Shown here in pieces: positions 61,104 through 64,000 of a stretch of DNA of 64,000 nt. The DNA lies in NCBI GenBank assembly GCA_905250115.1, contig CAJNOI010000008.1, positions 248,001 to 312,000 on the forward strand, read 5' to 3'. Position 1 is the stretch's first letter; every line of letters starts with the position of its first letter. Source of the stretch: Adineta steineri. Taxonomy: Eukaryota > Rotifera > Eurotatoria > Adinetida > Adinetidae. The position numbers and the translations under genes were made by a program. The notes beneath the pieces were generated by a model, which worked only from the letters and a program-made list of their open reading frames with translations, was not told where the DNA came from and made no database searches.

Positions 61104-62228
61104 TCATAATTGTGATTGTAATTTTTCCGAGAGAGGTTTGAAATACAGTAGATTACTCAAATCACGTGGGTCTAACCAGATGGGTGAATTAGCAAATCGA
61201 TCGGCCATATCTGTTACTCGTTCCGACCACGGAACTCGAGATATACTCTCCGTTGACACAGCCAGAGCTTTCTGTCGTACTAATGATGTAAATAGTGATG
61301 ACTCCTCGATGTCACATATCAAAAATGGAATTTCATCGTTGGATGCTGCATTAATGAGTGCAGATATGAGGTGTTCTCTTTCTTGAACTGCGACCGACGG
61401 TATTGAATTGGATGATTGGAAAAAGTTTAATGCTAAACGGAATCGACCACGATATTCATTTTTTGTACCTGATCGATCATCACAAAGGATAGTAGTTAAT
61501 GGCTCCCATATCATTGCTGTTGCATACTGTTGTGACGAGAAATCTCCAACAGCGAAAATACCTATATATTCATCCATATGCATGATACGATGTAAATCCG
61601 ATAGTGAGGGACGCTGAACCCAATCAATCATATCAACCATCCAAAGACGTTCTGTTTCTTCGAAGCTAAGTTTATGCAATTTAATTGCTTTAGAAGTAGG
61701 TGTTGTTGAAAGAATAAAATGACTAAACCGACTAACTGGATTTGACAATGAACCGAACAAACGTTGTTGCATATTTAACGATGGAACATTAGTATCTGTT
61801 GTGTAGCCTATTGTATAGTCTGGAATATTTTCAACACCAGTTTTATTCCCTTGCTTTGTAAGATTTATCAAAAGGTTTTGTCGTCGTTGAGTTGGGTCAA
61901 CGCGAACTAAACGAATAAATATGACAGTCATCAAAGAAGATCCAAAATATACAAATTTTATATGACCAGCCGTGAAAGCAACAACACGACCATCTTTGGT
62001 ATTTACCAATGTGCCGCAGTACGATTCTGGATATTGTTTCATGCAATGAAGATGATCGATAGATTCGCAATGGAATAGAATGGGTGACTTATTGCTATCA
62101 CCCATCATTACTGATTCATAATCAGTAGATTTGCATCGTTGAAATAAATCATTCATTCCGGTAATATCTTGTTCATAATTGTGCATAGAATACAAACGAA
62201 ACATCAAATCTGACGATTGTTTTGCCAT
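61104..62228 (-). CDS. Intronless HOOKLESS1-like GNAT acetyltransferase
   Basis: One uninterrupted frame of 374 aa. Residues 105-123 (IRLVRVDPTQRRQNLLINL) fit GNAT motif A, and 140-175 (IGYTTDTNVPSLNMQQRLFG...FILSTTP, then KAIKLHKLSFEETERL) follow the same order as in plant HOOKLESS1-type N-acetyltransferases. The C-terminal SPIWLDPRDL resembles their closing FVDPREF block. The acetyl-CoA loop, usually RRxGxG, reads RRQNLL and lacks the glycines, so activity is uncertain. Absence of introns, in a window where nearly every gene has many, and the plant/microbe-type family suggest horizontal origin or retroposition. No signal peptide or membrane helix. Base composition is less AT-rich than its flanks. 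Confidence 0.62.
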   Translation of the reverse strand: MAKQSSDLMFRLYSMHNYEQDITGMNDLFQRCKSTDYESVMMGDSNKSPILFHCESIDHLHCMKQYPESYCGTLVNTKDGRVVAFTAGHIKFVYFGSSLMTVIFIRLVRVDPTQRRQNLLINLTKQGNKTGVENIPDYTIGYTTDTNVPSLNMQQRLFGSLSNPVSRFSHFILSTTPTSKAIKLHKLSFEETERLWMVDMIDWVQRPSLSDLHRIMHMDEYIGIFAVGDFSSQQYATAMIWEPLTTILCDDRSGTKNEYRGRFRLALNFFQSSNSIPSVAVQEREHLISALINAASNDEIPFLICDIEESSLFTSLVRQKALAVSTESISRVPWSERVTDMADRFANSPIWLDPRDLSNLLYFKPLSEKLQSQL

Positions 62229-64000
62229 AGTGAATTATTTTGAAATGTAAAATTATGATAATTTCTGATATAATAGACACTACTTAAGAGTTAGTATAAT
62301 AATATTTGTTTCAGTTATGAAGAATTGCGTTTAAACTGTATTTTTGTTGTTCCTTATATACTATGAGGAACAACAGTCAACACAATCACAGGAGAATACG
62401 AAATCTAAGGACAAACTTGAAAGAAAACGAAGATTAGATTACCGTGGCGTGAGAGAAGGATAAATTGATCATATGATTTCAAAGTACACATACAAGAAGA
62501 AAAATATTTAGAACAAAAAGAAATTAAAAGTACGGCAAAGTGTTTCGCAATCATGTCATGCAAAAGTAAATAATGGGTCTACCAATGTTGCTCTCGAGAT
62601 AAAAATTCATATTATATACCTCGACAAAGAATAAAAATCCAAAGATATGGCAGCAACTACAAAATATATATTTTATTATCAAAAACATAAATTTAACATT
62701 TAACCTATTAACCAAGTATGAGAAATAAACTTTTGTTTGTTTTTAGTGTACAAACACTTGTATTTCTAGTAATAATCATATGTTCGATGGAAGTATTAAT
62801 TACGATTTATGATTGAGCGGATAGTGTAATTATTCGTCGATGTACGCCTTAGTGTCTTAATATATGACTGAGACATTTAAAGATGGTCAAAGAAATTGTT
62901 TTTGAATCTAGCTAATGAGCTCATGGAGTTAATCATCTGTCTGCTTAAGAATATTTCAATTAAAATTATTTAACCTGCTTATTTATTTAAGCTTTTATTA
63001 TCTTACAGGTCATTGATATAGTATCCTTATATCTCTTGAAACTGCCGTGTCACTATAATGAATTTCTTTCTTTTATGTTTGCTGACATATGTAGATTCTT
63101 CGTTGGAGTGTTTCAGGTGCAAGCAGTTGAATAAGCATATTCTTATCAGTTTCTGACTAATATGAAACTTCGAGAAACAGTTATTAGATAAAGCTATGTT
63201 ATCAAAAAATAACTTTCGGAGTTTTATATATCTGATATAATTCTCTCGTTTTTAATGTATATGCACTTTGTTCGTATTCATTATATAAAAAGTACTAAAT
63301 ATGAAATCGGCATGATTAAATTATTTAATGATAATTCCAGTTCGACTCATTTGAACAAGATGATAGCATTTATCCGTCTGTCTACTGATTTTCGTTAAAA
63401 CTTCTGAAAGATCCATCGGTGAACTTATTATTCTTTTGTCAAATAAAATATTTCTTATGTATCATGTTTTTTTATAACACATTGTTATGTTTAAAATAAA
63501 TAAAATAATCCTTTGATGCGATTTTTTTATCGTTCGATGAATACATTTAATACAAAATGAAGTATATTGATTAGACAATAGAAGTCTAACTCATACATCA
63601 CTAAGAATCACATTAAATAAGAATTCATCATAGATTTTATTTAGTTAAACTAAAAAAGAAAGAAGATAAAACGTGGGTTTGAACACTCAATCCGCCAATA
63701 CGCATAAATCAACGGATGTCTTGGTGGTAGATTAGGACACTCAAATAGTCTGACATCAATTTATGCAGTCTAAATCACATATTGACTGTGGTCCATTCAC
63801 TAAACAGTCAGAAACTAGTTGATGTCAAACATCTCTGATAGTACTCAGAAGTAATCTAAAAAAAATTTGAATAACTCATTTTCTTTGAACGAAGTTGTCT
63901 TGTTATATCTTTTAAACTGATCATTAAACGAAAGTAAAAGATGTAAAATGTAAGTAGAAAGATTTTTGGATATCTGTGTATCATTTTTTTGAAATTATTG
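62229..64000. other. No recognised gene
   Basis: Promoter side of the HLS1-like gene followed by AT-rich sequence. No coding frame, RNA gene or transposon ends that I can support; a weak inverted TGACATCAA / TTGATGTCA pair occurs near 63750-63822. Confidence 0.4.

Noticed and set aside
63661-63720. tRNA-like GGGTTTGAACACTC stretch
   Set aside because: No cloverleaf arms could be paired around it.

Overview
The window looks like nuclear DNA of a bdelloid rotifer (Rotaria, Adineta or a close relative). It is strongly AT-rich, its genes are animal genes with many short GT-AG introns (often about 50-60 nt), and it carries gene types known from bdelloids: an F-box/LRR gene of the expanded bdelloid kind, an ATP-dependent DNA ligase of the prokaryotic ligase E type, and an intronless HOOKLESS1-like acetyltransferase. 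Two runs of 100 Ns (19019-19118 and 57204-57303) are assembly gaps. The species assignment is inference.

Left part (1-31.6 kb, all plus strand): ROCK kinase (214-9426), whose introns hold a mariner-like remnant and a 169-bp hAT MITE; a MAP-kinase-interacting kinase (MNK, 13022-15824); a small secreted EGF-repeat protein (18277-19003); the 3' part of GSK3 after a gap (19154-20495); a MYORG-type GH31 glycosidase (21304-23765); the ciliary transition-zone protein B9D2 (25315-26173); a protein with four U1/matrin-type zinc fingers (26428-29497) with a 540-bp hAT element in an intron; and a lysosomal GH27 glycosidase with the NAGA substrate signature (29938-31577).

Middle (32.4-47 kb): a phospholipid phosphatase on the minus strand (32437-38077) with two alternative first exons; divergent from it, the ligase E-like DNA ligase with two poly(ADP-ribose)-binding PBZ fingers (38477-40103); then a Kv4/Shal potassium channel on the minus strand (40578-43665), whose selectivity-filter residues YGD sit in a 27-nt microexon; then about 3.4 kb without a recognised gene.

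Right part (47-64 kb): four tightly packed plus-strand genes, SMARCE1/BAF57 (apparently without its HMG box), COX7C, TRAPPC2 and DNMBP/Tuba, separated by 137, 166 and 120 nt. The last three ATGs each follow a polypyrimidine-AG acceptor, as expected for a spliced-leader-resolved operon. DNMBP runs into the second gap. Beyond it lie minus-strand LRR exons in a perfect 141-bp exon-plus-intron tandem period, with a matching F-box first exon 1.8 kb upstream, a dispersed family of imperfect GT-rich hairpins, and the HOOKLESS1-like gene. I recognise no gene in the last 1.8 kb.

Splice models were checked by hand for reading frame. Total coding length is a multiple of three for MNK (693 aa), EGF (222), B9D2 (175), NAGA (426), PLPP (533 or 542), ligase (489), Kv4 (746) and SMARCE1 (586). 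Protein identities rest on recalled family sequences, not on a database search.
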